Below are positions 37,404-52,600 of a stretch of 64,000 nucleotides of DNA, piece after piece (position 1 is the stretch's first letter; every line of letters starts with the position of its first letter). Source of the stretch: Bryoerythrophyllum caledonicum (Eukaryota; Streptophyta; Bryopsida; Pottiales; Pottiaceae); the NCBI GenBank assembly GCA_963971425.1, contig OZ020518.1, positions 18,294,990 through 18,358,989 on the forward strand, given 5' to 3'. The position numbers and the translations under genes are program-made. The notes below the pieces were generated by a model. The model was not told the DNA's origin and searched no databases. It was given only the letters and a program-made list of their open reading frames with translations.

Positions 37404-38512
37404 AGTGAAGTTGAGTGCAAAACTCAGTTTTGCTCACATTAGTTGGAACAATGTTGAAAATTTGTCCACCTATCCTAAGCAGCTATAACAGCTGCAATGC
37501 ACGCTCAGGCATGCTTCTAAACAAGTTCTTACAGTCATTGAGAGTAATTGAAGCCCAACAATCAGACCTCAACACGCTCCCACAATCATTCCTTTGGGAG
37601 GTCTCTCATATTGGTTCAGTCCACGTTTAAAAGTTGCCCACAAGTGTTCAATCCGATTCAAGTCTCGAGATTGCGCCGGCCACTTCAAAAGAGTGAATTC
37701 TTGCAAATTCAGCCAATGACGCACACTCTTCAATGTATGTTTTGGGTCATTATCCTGTTCAAAAATCAAATTGGCAGGATCTAAATTGTATGCATGGAGT
37801 GTATGAATCAATTCTCGCTCTAAAATTTCTCTATACATGTACTGATCCATTCTTCCTTCAATCCTACACATCATATCAGGGCCACTCGGAGGTTTGCAAC
37901 CCCACATCATCAATCCCCACCTCCAAACTCTACAGTATGTTGCAAAATTCCAACACTTCTACTCCGCCCATTACAAAACCAACACCAACTGCGACCATTA
38001 GAGCAAAATCGGTTGATTAGAGAATACTACACAATCCCAATCATCATGAGTCCAATGGCAATGACGTCTAGCAAATTCTAATCGTCCCTTAATCTGAAGA
38101 AGTGTGAGCTTTGGTTTCTTTTGCTTCACTTTACATTTTCAAACCTGTTTTTTGTAACACTCTCCTCATAGTACTATCACTCATACCAACATGAAGCTCT
38201 TCTCTCAAGTAATTTCCAACTTGGTGTGCAATTTCTAAGCTACCTACAGTGATTTCTCTCACACAAGCCCTACAACTAGTTGCACTGTACACCTCTGGCC
38301 TGCCACCAAAACTGCGATTCACATCACTTAACTCACTCAAATGTTGCTTACGAAATTGTTCAATCCAACTTCGGGATACTTGTAGGTCTCTAACAACATT
38401 TCTAGTACTTTCACCCTTCCTCAATTTCTCTAAAGTTGCTTTTTCTATCTGCTTTCTATCAACAACAAGAGAGAGAGACCTCAATGAAACCATTTTGCTC
38501 AACTTGCGTACA
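37404..38512 (-). mobile_element. Tc1-type DD34E DNA transposon relic
   Basis: A broken transposase (38493-37569) lies between inverted blocks: AAGTTGAGTGCAAAAC near 37408-37423 and the inverse of AAGTTGAGCAAAATG at 38491-38505. The two-base indel in the inverted repeat and the absence of a clear TA duplication leave the exact limits uncertain. Tc1 elements move by cut and paste. Confidence 0.65.
37569..38493 (-). pseudogene. Tc1-family transposase, frameshifted
   Basis: The N-terminal part (from ATG 38493) has a helix-turn-helix pattern (KGESTRNVVRDLQVSRSWIE) and a second DNA-binding segment with FGGRPEVYS and REELHVGMSDSTMRRVLQ. A stop at 38131 and a frame change follow, then a KPKLTLLQIKGRLEFARRH block. 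The first catalytic Asp, expected after VVFS, is missing in a small deletion. The C-terminal frame (37913-37569) holds LMMWGC-like sequence, EQDNDPKHT (second Asp) and DLNRIEHLW (Glu). Exactly 34 residues separate these, giving DD34E. Plants usually carry mariner-like DD39D elements, so this family is noteworthy. Confidence 0.8.
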
Positions 38513-39452
38513 TGATGTGCAGTGAATAGGGACACAGTTATAAATGTGAAGACCAAGAACATGCCAATCCAAAAAATCAGACCCAAAAAACCACTTGCGC
38601 ATGTCAGATTTGTAGCATTCATTGCATAATCCAAGTGTGAGCATACCTAAGTTTTATTGCTAATTTACTTTGATCTACATCTTTCTCAAATTATTTTGCA
38701 TTGTTGGACTTGTAATTTGGTAGCCACATCGTTATACTTGAGCCATCGACTGATTGTGCACGAACTTGTTGACACTGAAGCTTCTGCGTCGGTGTAGAAC
38801 ATATTTCGATCAGAGCTTACATGAAAGGTGCAACAACCAGAAGCTTTTGAGCACTTGTATGGAGCAATATATTATGGATATTGTTATCATAACAAAGGTC
38901 GACCAACTTATGTCAAGCATTGAACCAAGATTCGTCCGTACGTGAAGTGTTTTACAATGAAAAACTGCAGAATTATGCCGTTTCCTCTCTCATCAAACTT
39001 TCAACGGAAAACAGTGCAACTTATTACCACATACACTTCAAAAACAGTCAAAAAATGAGATCCTCACAGTACAAAGTCAACTGAGGTGCAACACCAAGAG
39101 CTGAAAGAAGTAGATGGGAACTAATAACTGATTCCTCGTGAGTTATAGTTGCTCTAGTTCTTCTACACTAATATATTCTCAGGTTGGCTACTAGTATTAT
39201 AGCTACAGCTGCCATTAATTTCGAGTTGAGTTCATCCCTGCCACGTCACCTCGACTTTTGGGCACCAGGGTTTAGGGTTTAGTGTCGGCATGTAGGGTTT
39301 TAGTTTCTTTGTCTCGGTTCAGAGCAGTTGGTGATTAGGGTTCAAATATGACAGAGCCGATACGTTTGGGATTTTCTTCGATGTGTTCAAGAGGAGGGTT
39401 TTGGAAGAGAAGTTACAGAGAAGTTGATAGCTGCATCTGAATTTGAAGGGGG
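38513..39452 (+). promoter_or_regulatory. Upstream region of the RMT2-like gene, with telo-box motifs
   Basis: TTAGGGTTT at 39272-39280 lies in GGGTTTAGGGTTTAG (39268-39282), and TAGGGTTT recurs at 39293 and ATTAGGGTT near 39334. Telo-box motifs (AAACCCTA) are established promoter elements of plant genes for translation and growth. They sit 110-185 bp upstream of the ATG, probably around the transcription start. No TATA box is assignable. The remainder (38513-39240) has no gene. Confidence 0.5.
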
Positions 39453-40672
39453 ATGGAAGGAGCTGGGGGAGTAGTGGAGCTGCTGACAGCGGCGGCGGAT
39501 GGAGATCTGGAGCGCGTCCGGACTTTGTTGGACGCGGGCACGGATGCGTGCGAGGGGAGCCCCGAGGGCATGACCCCGTTGATGCTGGCCGCGCAGAATG
39601 GGCATGGCGCGATCGTGCGTGCGCTCCTTGAAGCCGGCGCTCCTTGGAACGCATTGAGTCCCTCGGGCAAGTGCGCCGGCGACTTTGCCATGGAAGCCGG
39701 CCACCAGGAAGCTTTCGATATCCTCCTTGACGCGGGTAAGCAGAGAGTAATCGATCAATGCAAATGGTACAATGCGGTCAAATTGAGGGGTTTGCTCCAA
39801 TCCATCGTGGTTTTGTAATTGTGTCGCGTTTGGTGTGGAGCTGTCAGGTATGCAGGCTGAGCTCATTCTGGGCGTGGTAGCGCGACAAGAGAGAAAAGTG
39901 GCTGAAGGGGCGGAGAAGCCCTACTTGCAGCAGCGGGTGGAGTACAGCGAAGGCAGGTTGATGGACGAGGAGAATAAGGGCGTCATGATGGCGTGGGAGA
40001 GTCCTCTAATGGCAGCGCACGCGAAAGCCGTGTGTGCAAGCGGAGGACATGTGCTGAATGTGGGGTTTGGGATGGGCTTGGTGGACACGGCCATTCAGAG
40101 CCACAATCCAGCGTCGCACACCATCATCGAGGCTCACCCTGAGGTTTACAAGCGCATGCTGGAAACAGGGTGGGGCGACAAGCCTAACGTTCGGATACTG
40201 TTCGGTCGCTGGCAAGACGTTCTCCCACAGCTAGATTCTTACGACGGTAAGCGAGCCTCACATCACACCCTTCTTCGGGTTGTTGAGTTCAACCTTGTCG
40301 TCTCAGTGTGTGTCAACCGTGCTGCCAGGGATATTCTTTGACACATATGGGGAGTTCTACGATGATTTGAAGGAGTTTCACGACCACCTTCCGAAGCTGC
40401 TGAACAAGGGTGGCGTATATTCCTACTTCAACGGACTGTGTGCAACCAACGCTTTCTTTCACGTGGTGTACTGCCAGCTCGTGGCGTTGGAGCTTGCTCG
40501 TCTGGGTTTGACCACCCAGTTCATTCCCTTGCCGGTCAAGGATTGCTTAGACGAAGAGACATGGCGTGGTGTGTACCACAGGTATTGGCAGCTAGACACT
40601 TACTTCCTGCCTGTTTGTCAATCTGAAGAAGAGGAAAATGAAGAGGATACTCAAGTGGATTCCAAACAATAA
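39453..40672 (+). CDS. RMT2: Ankyrin-repeat arginine N-methyltransferase, RMT2-like
   Basis: Three exons, 39453-39735, 39848-40246 and 40329-40672, joined by GTAAGC donors and CAG acceptors, give 341 residues in one frame ending at TAA 40670-40672. Residues 1-95 hold ankyrin-type repeats (EGMTPLMLAAQNGHGAIVRA and GDFAMEAGHQEAFDILLDAG). Residues 95-320 are a class I SAM methyltransferase: HVLNVGFGMGLVDTAI (SAM loop), HTIIEAHPEVYKRM, and GIFFDTYGEFYDDL, with a Glu/Asp-rich tail. This architecture and length match plant homologues of yeast Rmt2, which methylates the delta nitrogen of an arginine in ribosomal protein L12; the plant substrate is not something the sequence shows. All splice sites are canonical and no disruption is seen, so it is probably expressed. 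Telo-boxes upstream suit a translation-related gene. It converges with GSNOR. Confidence 0.9.
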
Positions 40673-40673
40673 A
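40668..40673 (+). terminator. AATAAA polyadenylation signal overlapping the stop codon
   Basis: AATAAA covers the TAA stop (40670-40672). Whether it is the signal used is not known; no other AATAAA follows closely. Confidence 0.35.
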
Positions 40674-40840
40674 GCATTTTTGTATTGTCAGATTGGTGTG
40701 TGGACCAATGCTCGTTCAGTGTATTTGATTAAACCAAGTTCTCTTGAAGTGGTATGTGCTGTATTTGAGTGGAAAATGTGAACTTCGACAAAAAGGTATT
40801 AGATAATTGAAACTAAAACCGAGGGCGTACTTCGGGGTTT

Positions 40841-40911
40841 TTAACCCGACGTGAACCAAACACGCACCTTCTGATCTGGAGTCAGACGCACTACCATTGC
40901 GCCACAGATCC
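40841..40911 (-). pseudogene. trnW-CCA: tRNA-Trp(CCA), probably decayed
   Basis: The minus strand from 40911 reads GGATCTG (acceptor), GCGC/GTGC D stem, an anticodon stem TCTGA/TCAGA with loop CTCCAGA (anticodon CCA), and a GCGTG/CACGT T stem. It matches the plant nuclear tRNA-Trp pattern, but it is 71 rather than 72 nt, with one base missing in the variable loop. The T loop reads TTTGGTT, so the invariant C56 and A58 are changed, and position 72 is A opposite G1. These changes hit the pol III B box and tertiary contacts, so I call it a pseudogene. It lies in the 575 bp between the two convergent genes. Confidence 0.78.
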
Positions 40912-41247
40912 CCTCGTGATTTCGGATCCCTTTGTGACTAGGATCGAAAAAAATCATATCGCGTACTTACATACATAACGGTGCTGGTATGGTTCATCCT
41001 CAGATTTACATTGGAATGTGTTCTGATACGTTGTTAGACAGCTGTAGCTCACAATGTCTTCGAAGTTTTACACCTGTTCATGATATCTAACGTACGGTAG
41101 GAGTCAAAATATATATTTGCGCGTGAATTGAAGACCTCACTCGTCAAAAACATGCGAGTTTTCAAGCACAGCAGAATTATCTACTAAAGTTCAGATGCCG
41201 AGAAAGTCTATATCTTGTCCAGAAGGCTTCGGAAGCACAGCAATGTT

Positions 41248-44600
<3,353 letters not shown>

Positions 44601-44838
44601 TGTCCTGTCTCCACAGCCGTCACAGACATTGGTACAGGTGGGAGGTGTCGGAGAAGGGATCTAGGTAGTTGGTAGATGATGTGGGTATCACGCTAAAAGG
44701 GTTACGCGGTGTGGGCATGGGTGGGTGGCTTTTGACCCCATTTGGTCCCTGGAATTTCGGATTGGGACTCGGGTGATCAAATGGGTTCAACCCAATAGAC
44801 TCAAGGGGTCCAAGTCCAGGCCCAGACGGGGGCTGTTA
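44601..44838. other. Intergenic, no gene recognised
   Basis: The stretch immediately upstream of the GSNOR leader, possibly promoter; no motif I can name. Confidence 0.35.
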
Positions 44839-45237
44839 AGGTTGGATGACCTATCACCACCACAAACCCCATAACCAACAATCGTACGTGGGCCAAAACC
44901 ACCAGCCACCCATCCCATTTCAGAAATTTTAGGAAGTCAATTATAATTGGGTGTCAGTTTATAATTGGTTCAAAGCTCTCGGTTTTTAGTCTCTTGCACA
45001 AGTGGTCATTAGCACAACTCAGTGTGGAATTAGAGAGTTTTGTATGTCGAGAATGGGTCACTGCTTACTATCCACTTTGAAAATTTGTAGCAATTTCAAT
45101 ATGAAGAAATAAATGGTCACGACAATTGCAATATTCATGAAATCCTATTTTGAATTCCCAAAAAAATTCTTACCACATATACAAACGCTATAAATAGGTT
45201 AGCAAGCTTAAGTTGGTGGTTATAGGTCATCCAACCT
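44839..45237. mobile_element. TA-flanked MITE
   Basis: AGGTTGGATGACCTATCACC at 44839 is inverted near 45218-45237 (AGGTTGGATGACCTATAACC), one mismatch in 20, flanked by TA on both sides. 399 bp, non-coding. Tc1/mariner-type by the TA duplication. It lies about 240 bp upstream of the GSNOR leader. Confidence 0.7.
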
Positions 45238-46645
45238 TAGCCACCTCCACTGCACTCATGTGCATTTGCTTAGCGACAAGTCCTTTTTTCGATAACCAAC
45301 CTCTTCATGCCAGTTACCGTCTGTAACAGGTCGTGAAGGATTCTTGGATTAGAGTGGACGGTTGGGATTGACCACAACGCAATGATGACTTTTCGTGACT
45401 TTAATTGTAGTCGTTGGATGCAAGATTCGATTGTGTAATGATTGCAACCGATTGTGTATATTGACTTGTGCAAAATCGTGTTGGAGGGTGGCCGGTTACC
45501 GCAAATAATGTGTTTGCTCTCTGCGAATCGTACAACAACACGTCGCCAAAAATTGAACCACGATCCGTTACGTCACGTTTAGAGTGTAAGGGTTTTGGTT
45601 TATTAGGCCTTCACACAGATTTACTCCCATGCGCCATGTGCTACAAAAAGCATCCACCACACACTCCAACCTCCACACCAACGGCCTTTGGAGTGACTGA
45701 CAAACACCACATCTCCCCACCTCAGATGCTTTTGGCACTTCGACGCATGGCGGGACGACAACGAAAGGTCATTTCAGGGCAACATGGTGTGAGCTTGTCA
45801 GCACTCTAAAATTTCCGGGTCAGGCTAGTAAACGGATTAAGGTGGTCCTGGTTGGTTTGCAAGGTAGGCCTGCAAAATGTGTGGACATTGATTCTTGCGG
45901 GAAGCACACTCATTGGCCGAGGGCAATGGGGTGGAAACTTCCGTTGGTTATTGGATAGGGCCACGGCCTTGTCACAATCACCCACAACTTGGCTAGCCCC
46001 TTAACTGTCTCAACGCCGGATTTCAAGTGAAACTCCGCACCGTGAGGAATGGTGCGGGTGCTTTTAGGTCCTAGTGGCATATTTAGTTTCTCTAGTGCCA
46101 ACAAACTCTTGATTCATGAATATATGTGAGCTCAAATACTCTCTTATATTCCATAATTGGGCATCTTTATTTGTGGACAAACATGTGGATATTAGGGGCC
46201 AGGGGTTTGCATGGGCTTTAGCTCATTTTCAATCTTCATAGGATAGAAACCATGATGCTGGAAAAGTAGAGTACCGCAATTAATGAAGATTGAGAAAGAA
46301 CATAGTTCTTTTATATGGACATGAATGATGGGTTTGCAGAATTCATATCTATTTGTATGGGAGTAAAATGCCCATTCCCAACCATTCTCAATTTTCATGG
46401 AGAACGTCTCTCATTGGACCCTACAAACCTTTGTGCCAAATCTTCATGTAATATTCCTCATGAGAATGGCGTGATACCGTACATTGTAGACCCCATAAGA
46501 TTGTTGTGACATCAATCCATTGTGGGTGGACGTATCTCCGCCAAAGGTGATTGAGATTAGCTTGAGGGCACATTTGGTTGTGTGCTCTGACTGTAATGCC
46601 CACCAAGCCCGAAGCCATTGAATGATCTCCAGTGTCTGAGGTGGA
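45238..46645. other. Intergenic, no gene recognised
   Basis: Open frames up to 113 codons with no domain. This is the sequence into which LINE B inserted. Confidence 0.4.
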
Positions 46646-46657
46646 GGATACAGTCAG
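46646..46657. repeat. Target-site duplication of LINE B, copy at its 3' side
   Basis: GGATACAGTCAG, identical to 62253-62264. It abuts the conserved LINE 3' terminus. Confidence 0.78.
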
Positions 46658-46937
46658 AAGAAGAAGAACGCCCGTCTCCGAAGGAAATCGGCGTGAATAA
46701 AGTGTCTGTTCGTTCCACTACTAAGACCATGCCCACCGGACAAGGAATTAGTAAGAAGGAACTACTTCCCCCTCTCGAGGGTAGACACTATCTAACGGGT
46801 AGCCAGAGACCCGCCAAGCAAGACACCCAACCAACTAAACATCCATCTTACCAAACAAGTAGCCAAAAACACAAACAAACAAGCAGGAAGCCATGAGCCA
46901 CAAGACTAATCAGTGAGGAAAATCGAAGCGGGGAAAA
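46658..46937 (-). other. LINE B 3' UTR
   Basis: 280 bp from the ORF2 stop (46938) to the duplication. It shares GTGTCTACCCTCGAGAGGGG, GAAGTAGTTCC, GGGCATGGTCTTAG and ACAGACACTTTATTCACG with copies A and C. The short CTTCTTCTTC end may be the tail. Confidence 0.8.
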
Positions 46938-47801
46938 TCAAGGGGGGTCTTGTGTGTCGGGAAGGGCTTGGTTGTTTTCAATTTTGCATTTGTGAAGTAA
47001 AATAGACATGGCATATTGAGTAGCGGTGGTGTTAATGTTTTTAAAGGTGTTTCTAATTGTATCAATGGGTATTTTGAAGGTATCTTCTAGAGTCTTTATA
47101 GATGGGATAAAGGTGGTGGCTCGAGCGCCGGATGTGATTACAACAAGGGGGTCTACATTCCATCCGAGGGCAATGATGTCGTCAATAAGGGGTTGGTATT
47201 TATCTATTTTATTTTGGATTGTTTCCGGGGAAAATCTATCATTGCAATATGTGAATTCAATGAATTGAATGGTGTAGTCTTGGTTGATGTTATCGGGTGG
47301 TGGGTCATTGTATGGTAAGCCTTTAACACAAAGGATGTCTGGTTTGAGCCTAGCGTTGCAATGACATCTTTGGGTCATACACGAGCATGGGAGTAGCCAA
47401 GGGGGGACCGTATTCTCTTGTGGATTGTTATTATAAGTACCGGCGTTCATTAGTATAAAACATCTCGATTTATTGTAGGAGGTGATTAGTTTTCGGATTT
47501 CCCATACCGCTTTATTATGTCTTTTAACAATTAGAGAGTGTATGTGGTGGTTTTGGCATTTGAGTAGGACATGGAGCCATGTGTCGGGGTCCGTTGAGGG
47601 GCATATGGGACATGTTATGGATGGAAATCTTTCTATTCCAAAGAAGAGTTGTTTGCGAGCGTTTCCCATATATTGACCCGTACGGAATTTGATGAGGCAT
47701 GTTATTTGCGAGTCTGAGATGATGGGGTTTTTCCAAAAATTTGTAGAGAGTTCATTGTCTATGTCGTTATTGTTAGTCCATTTTTCTATGTTAGGAATAT
47801 T
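46938..47801 (-). pseudogene. LINE B ORF2 C-terminus with CX2CX9HX4C motif
   Basis: An open frame of 243 residues (47669-46938) begins MGNARKQLFFG and carries CPICPSTDPDTW then HVLLKC, a zinc knuckle-like module near residue 20, as found at the end of many LINE ORF2 proteins. A stop at about 47802 separates it from RNase H in the same frame. It ends ALPDTQDPP, the same end as copy A. The role is probably nucleic-acid binding during target priming. Confidence 0.85.
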
Positions 47802-48420
47802 TTATGAGATTGTGTCAAGGTTGTTGTAGAGGTCTTGTTTTTTGAGATATTTGCCTAAAAATCTAATTGGGCCTTTGTCGGGGGTATCTTCTTTGGAAGG
47901 CCAATCTTCTTTTTGAAAGTAGTATGGGGTAGCATGGGCATGTTCGTGTGGGTCTTTGGCATTTTTGTGTGTTTTTTCACGCCCTTCTTTTGCTAGTTTG
48001 TCTGCTTGTTCGTTGCCATCAATGTTAGCATGGGCTCTCACTTTGTGGAGGGTTGTGATTTGTGTACGATTTTGTAACATTTGGACCATTGATGTTAATA
48101 TGGTTTGGTCGGGGTGGCTATTGTGAAGGGTAGGGTGTGTTATTTGAGTGTTAAGTAGGTAGAGTGCATTTATACAATCGGTGAATATATGTGCGGGTTC
48201 ATCATTGTATTTTGTTGTGATGATTTGTAGTGTTTTGTGGATGGCCATGAGTTCTGCTCTGAGGATATTTTGTAGTCCATGAAGTCTTTTGGCTAGTTTA
48301 ATTTCTTTGGTAGAATTATATATGCCATAGCCAGCTTTTTCTCTGCGCCAAGATCCCGGGCTAATTTGTTCTGGTGGTTTAAAGGAGCCGTCGGTGTAAT
48401 AACTATATGTGGGGTTAAAT
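47802..48420 (-). pseudogene. LINE B RNase H domain
   Basis: YYTDGSFKP near 48404 (first Asp), ILRAELMAIHKTL (Glu, 48265 on), HIFTDCINALYLL (Asp), then VRAHANIDGNEQADKLAKEG (His and last Asp, about 48040-47985). All catalytic acids are present. This is type I RNase H with the conserved His loop, unlike the archaea-like RNase H described in some plant L1 elements. The frame closes with a TAA/TGA-type break at 47802. Confidence 0.85.
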
Positions 48421-49690
48421 TTTGGTGTGGTATGGGTTGGATAGTCTGGAAGAGGGGGAGGTATGACGGAATAGTTTAATGTGTTGTTGACATAGTTTAG
48501 TTTTGACCAGTTTTTACTTTTGTTTACGGGGGTTTGTATGGGTGTTGGTGGGGCCAGTTTTGTGTATAGTCGGTGTATGCCTAGATTGTTTGTTATGGAG
48601 GTAAGTTCCGCAAGTTGTTCTAGGGAACCAAGGGTTTGATTTTGATGATGGACGCGTAGTATTTGTAATGTTGATGGCTCTATTCGGGTTTTTTAAGCTC
48701 GGGTGGAATAGTAGGTTCTTCGTATGGTATTGTGTCTGCTTCAAATATTGCGACGATATGGGAATCTGGGAATGGGTTTGGATGTTGGTTGTTGTTTTGG
48801 TACTAATTGTTGTTCGGTGTGATGATGATTGTTTTTGTGTTATTTGGATCATGTTTGGCGGCAAGTCTAGCCCAATGTATGGCTTGTTCCATGTCCTTCT
48901 CGTTGTGGGGGTGGGCTATGCCATTACCGGTCCATTTGTAGTCAAAGGCCTTTCCTAGGGATCCGAATATTTTGTCTCTTTCATAGGGTGAGTAGAATTT
49001 TTTTAGTTTGGTAGAACATGTGACTGGGGAAGAGAAGTATGATTGCTCGATATTAAAGGATGAGATCAGTGAGTCTAAAATGAGAGTGGGTATTGTGTAT
49101 TGGGCATTTTTGAGGGGGTCAGTTTTTGGTATTCGGTATTTATACCTTTGGTAGAGCCATATTATTTCGGTTTCAAAGGGTTGGGTCGTTGGTTCGATGT
49201 TTGTAGGAGTTTGTAGTTTTGTATTATATTGATTCCATAGCCATTGGAGTCGGGTAATGGGGATGGTGTGTAAATGTCGGCCGTTTTCTTCGAATAGATG
49301 TGCTTGATTGTTATCTATTTGAATTGTGTTTGAGGATGTAAGGATATCATTTTCGGGGTTGCATTCTGTTGTGTAGATGTTTAAGAGTGGGATAATTATG
49401 GGTGGTGTTACGGACCTCGAGTCTAAGAATTGCTCTTGGGGGTGGTGGACAAGGATGATATCTGAGTATATTTTGTTTTGGATCTTTTGATAGTATTGTT
49501 TTAATTTTTCAGTGTTATGTGTGGAGGTATTGGTGTCATGCCGTGGAAAAATGTCTCTTTGGGGGAGCCATTTATTGTATGTATTATCATTGTGTTGCCA
49601 TTGGCATAGATATTTTGTGTAGGTATTTTGTATGTTATTTGTGTCTGTGTGTTGGATATGTTTATGATTTATGATATTATTAATGGGGTA
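48421..49690 (-). pseudogene. LINE B ORF2 connection segment, frameshifted
   Basis: By alignment with copy A the true frame changes near 49690 and again near 48690. Blocks such as SRSVTPPIIIPLLNIY, IIWLYQRYKYRIPK and SYFSSPVTCS are shared with copy A. No catalytic motif is expected here. Confidence 0.7.
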
Positions 49691-52600
49691 TGTGGTAGGG
49701 TTTTTGGGGATGTATGTTGGGGGGCGGGGGTGGTATGTATGTGGAGGGTTAGGGGATTGGTTGGTGTGGGAATATTTCTTGGGATGATGTTATTGTTGAG
49801 GGTGATGAATGGATCTTTAAGTGTATGAGAGTATGGGTGTATGTTGCAAGGGGTATGACATATAGTAGGGCATGTTAGGTGGCAAAATAGTTGTTTAGCA
49901 ACACTTAGGGCACTCTTTATTAGTTTAGATGGGGTGAAGTGGTAGGTTTTGAAGTCCTCATTGTTCATGATGTGTGTACCGTTAGGTACAGTAATTCGGT
50001 TTAGTTCAAAAATATTTTTTGAGAGGAGTTTTTGTAGAAGCTTTTGGGAGAGTTGGGCATTGAGTGTGTTATGATTTAATGTTTCTTGGCGCCATAGTAT
50101 TTCTAGTGTTGTAGGATTAGTGAGGAAGTTCGGGAGCGTACTTTTAAGGTGGGCTTTAGCTATATGTTTTAATAAGAAGAATGTTCGTGTTATTGGTGAT
50201 CTTATGCAGTCACTTTTTTTAATTTTCGGTATGTTTTCGGCGCCACCATATTGGGCAAGGACATAGTGAGTTAATCCATTATATATTTTCCCAAATCTTC
50301 CTTTATCGTTTAAAGCATTTTGCAGCTGTTCGCCTATACATCGGAGGTATGCGTTTTTTAGGGAGAAAGCTTCAAGTCCAAATAGGTTATGTGGTAGTTG
50401 GGTTATTGCATTTGACATACATTTTGGTAATCCACATATGGTTTTTGGTATGGCTACTATTTTTTTATCAAGTTTTTTGATAGCTGGCATAGAGTATGGT
50501 ACACCGTAGAAACTGTATGCCACACCTGGGCGTAGTACGGTATCAACCATTTTTATTTTTTGTTTCATGGTGGCTTGGCATGTTGTTAGTTCTTTGCATT
50601 GTTTGATGAGTTTTGTCGTTGTGGTGTGGATTTGGATTTTCCATTTTAGTGAGGGAACAAGGTTTATGCCTAAGTATATGTATGGTTCATTTTGGTGTAG
50701 TATGGGGATCGGTTGATTGCGGTAATTGATGTTCGAGGCTTGCATTAGGGCTTTGAAAGTGGTAGGATTCAATTTGGATTTGTTTGGGCATCCGGTAGCG
50801 GCACATTTTGGGACACCTACGTCCATACCGGCCCATTTACAATATCTATCAATTTTGTTTAGTTGTATTTGGATTGATTTGATTTTGTTAGTTATGGTGG
50901 CTAGGTCATCCGCATATGCGGCAGAGTTTATTATGACCTATGATGTGCCAAAAGTGTATCCGTAATTTCCTCTTTCTAGCCATTTGAGTAGTGGTTCTAG
51001 AAATATAATGAATAGGTATGGGCTGAGGGTATCCCCTTGTATAGTTCCTCTTTGGATGGGTATAGGTTTTGTTTTCCCAAAGTGTTCACCGGTATAACAT
51101 GTAGATGATTTAGAATAGATGTTTCCAACAAGTGTAGTTGCATCTTTTGGGTAACCAAGATCCATCATTATTGCTAGAAGTCGGGCATGGTCAATTGAGC
51201 CAAAGGCATTTTTGAAGTCCACGTATAGTATGTATATATCTTGGTTAGTAAACTTTGCGTCTTCTAGTGCGGCTATTATAGTTTGTATTTGTCGTGCGGT
51301 ACTTCTCTCTGCTCTAAATCCCTCTTGACTATCATGTAGGATTTTGAATTTTTCGCCGTATGAGGATAGTATGGAGGTGAGTGTACTGGTAAAGAGTTTG
51401 TATATTGTGTTAGCTAGTGCAATTGGTCTATGGTTGGGTAGTATGGACGGGTCGCCTTTTTTGTATAGTAGAATTGTTGTACTTAATTTCCATGAGTTTG
51501 GTATCTGTTTTTGTTTATAGCAGTGGGAGAAGAATAGAAATAATAGCTTGTGAAATCTTGGAGGCATGTTTTTTAGTATTGAGTTTGGTATGCGGTCTGG
51601 GCCTGGGGCTTTGTTATTTCCAAGATTTTGAAGGCATGTGTCGTATGTGGCTCTGTTGAGGTATTTATGTAGTGGAATTTCTGGTTCGCCCCGTTTGTCA
51701 AAGGTATATCCGTCCAGGTCGTGCCAAGGGTATTGGCGTATTGCACATGTGCATTCTATTGTATGTTGTGTCTGGTAATTATATGTTGGTACTGTTGGTC
51801 TATTGGTTTTTGTTTGTTGGTTAAATATTTCATTCGCAATGTCTTCGGGGCTAGTTAGAATATTATTATATTGATCTTTGATACAATCCATTGGTGGGGA
51901 TTCAAGGTTTTTAAAGACTTTTTTGTTAATTTTTTTGGGGCTGATTTCGTATAGTTGTCTGTATTTTGAGATGGCTTTTTTAATGTTTTCTTTTGTATAT
52001 TTTGTGATTATTTTCCGGGCTTGTATGTTGGCATTTTTTGCAATTATCGCGATATCTTTTATCCATGTATCGTGGGGAAGGTCCGGAGGCGGCGGGGTAG
52101 GGATTTGGATGTGTTGTATAGTTAGTAGTTTGTTGTGTATGGGACGGTTACGCCATTGAGGGTTTGTTTTTACAATTCTAATGGTTTTACGTATGGTATG
52201 GTATGTAGTTAAGTGTTGTTTCCAAGTTTTAGAAAGTTTACGGGGTAGATACCCGCCTTGTTGAGAGGTTCTGTTTGTCATTTGGGGTATTGGGTGTGCT
52301 CTGCAAGTTTGTTCTAGTGTATCAGAGATTTTATTGATGAGTTTGTCTTGAGAGTGGCATACTTCTTGCCATTGTACTTGTGTTAATTGACTATTGTTTT
52401 CAAGAGTGTTTATGAGGGAGTCTATTTGTACGGCGTATTCTTTGAAGAATTTTGTGTTGAATTTTTCTATGTTGGTTTTTGGGATGGGGTTGAGTATGCG
52501 TATAGTGTCTTTGTTTGGGATTGTAGGAGTTCTACTAATTAGTGTGTTATTTGGGATGTGCAGTTGTACGGGTGAGTGGTCCGAATTGAGAATAATATCT

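Noticed and set aside
48514-48864. 116-codon minus frame at 48.5-48.9 kb as LINE coding sequence
   Set aside because: Alignment with copy A shows the corresponding true protein is in another frame; this is a shadow frame also seen in copy A at 16013-16258.
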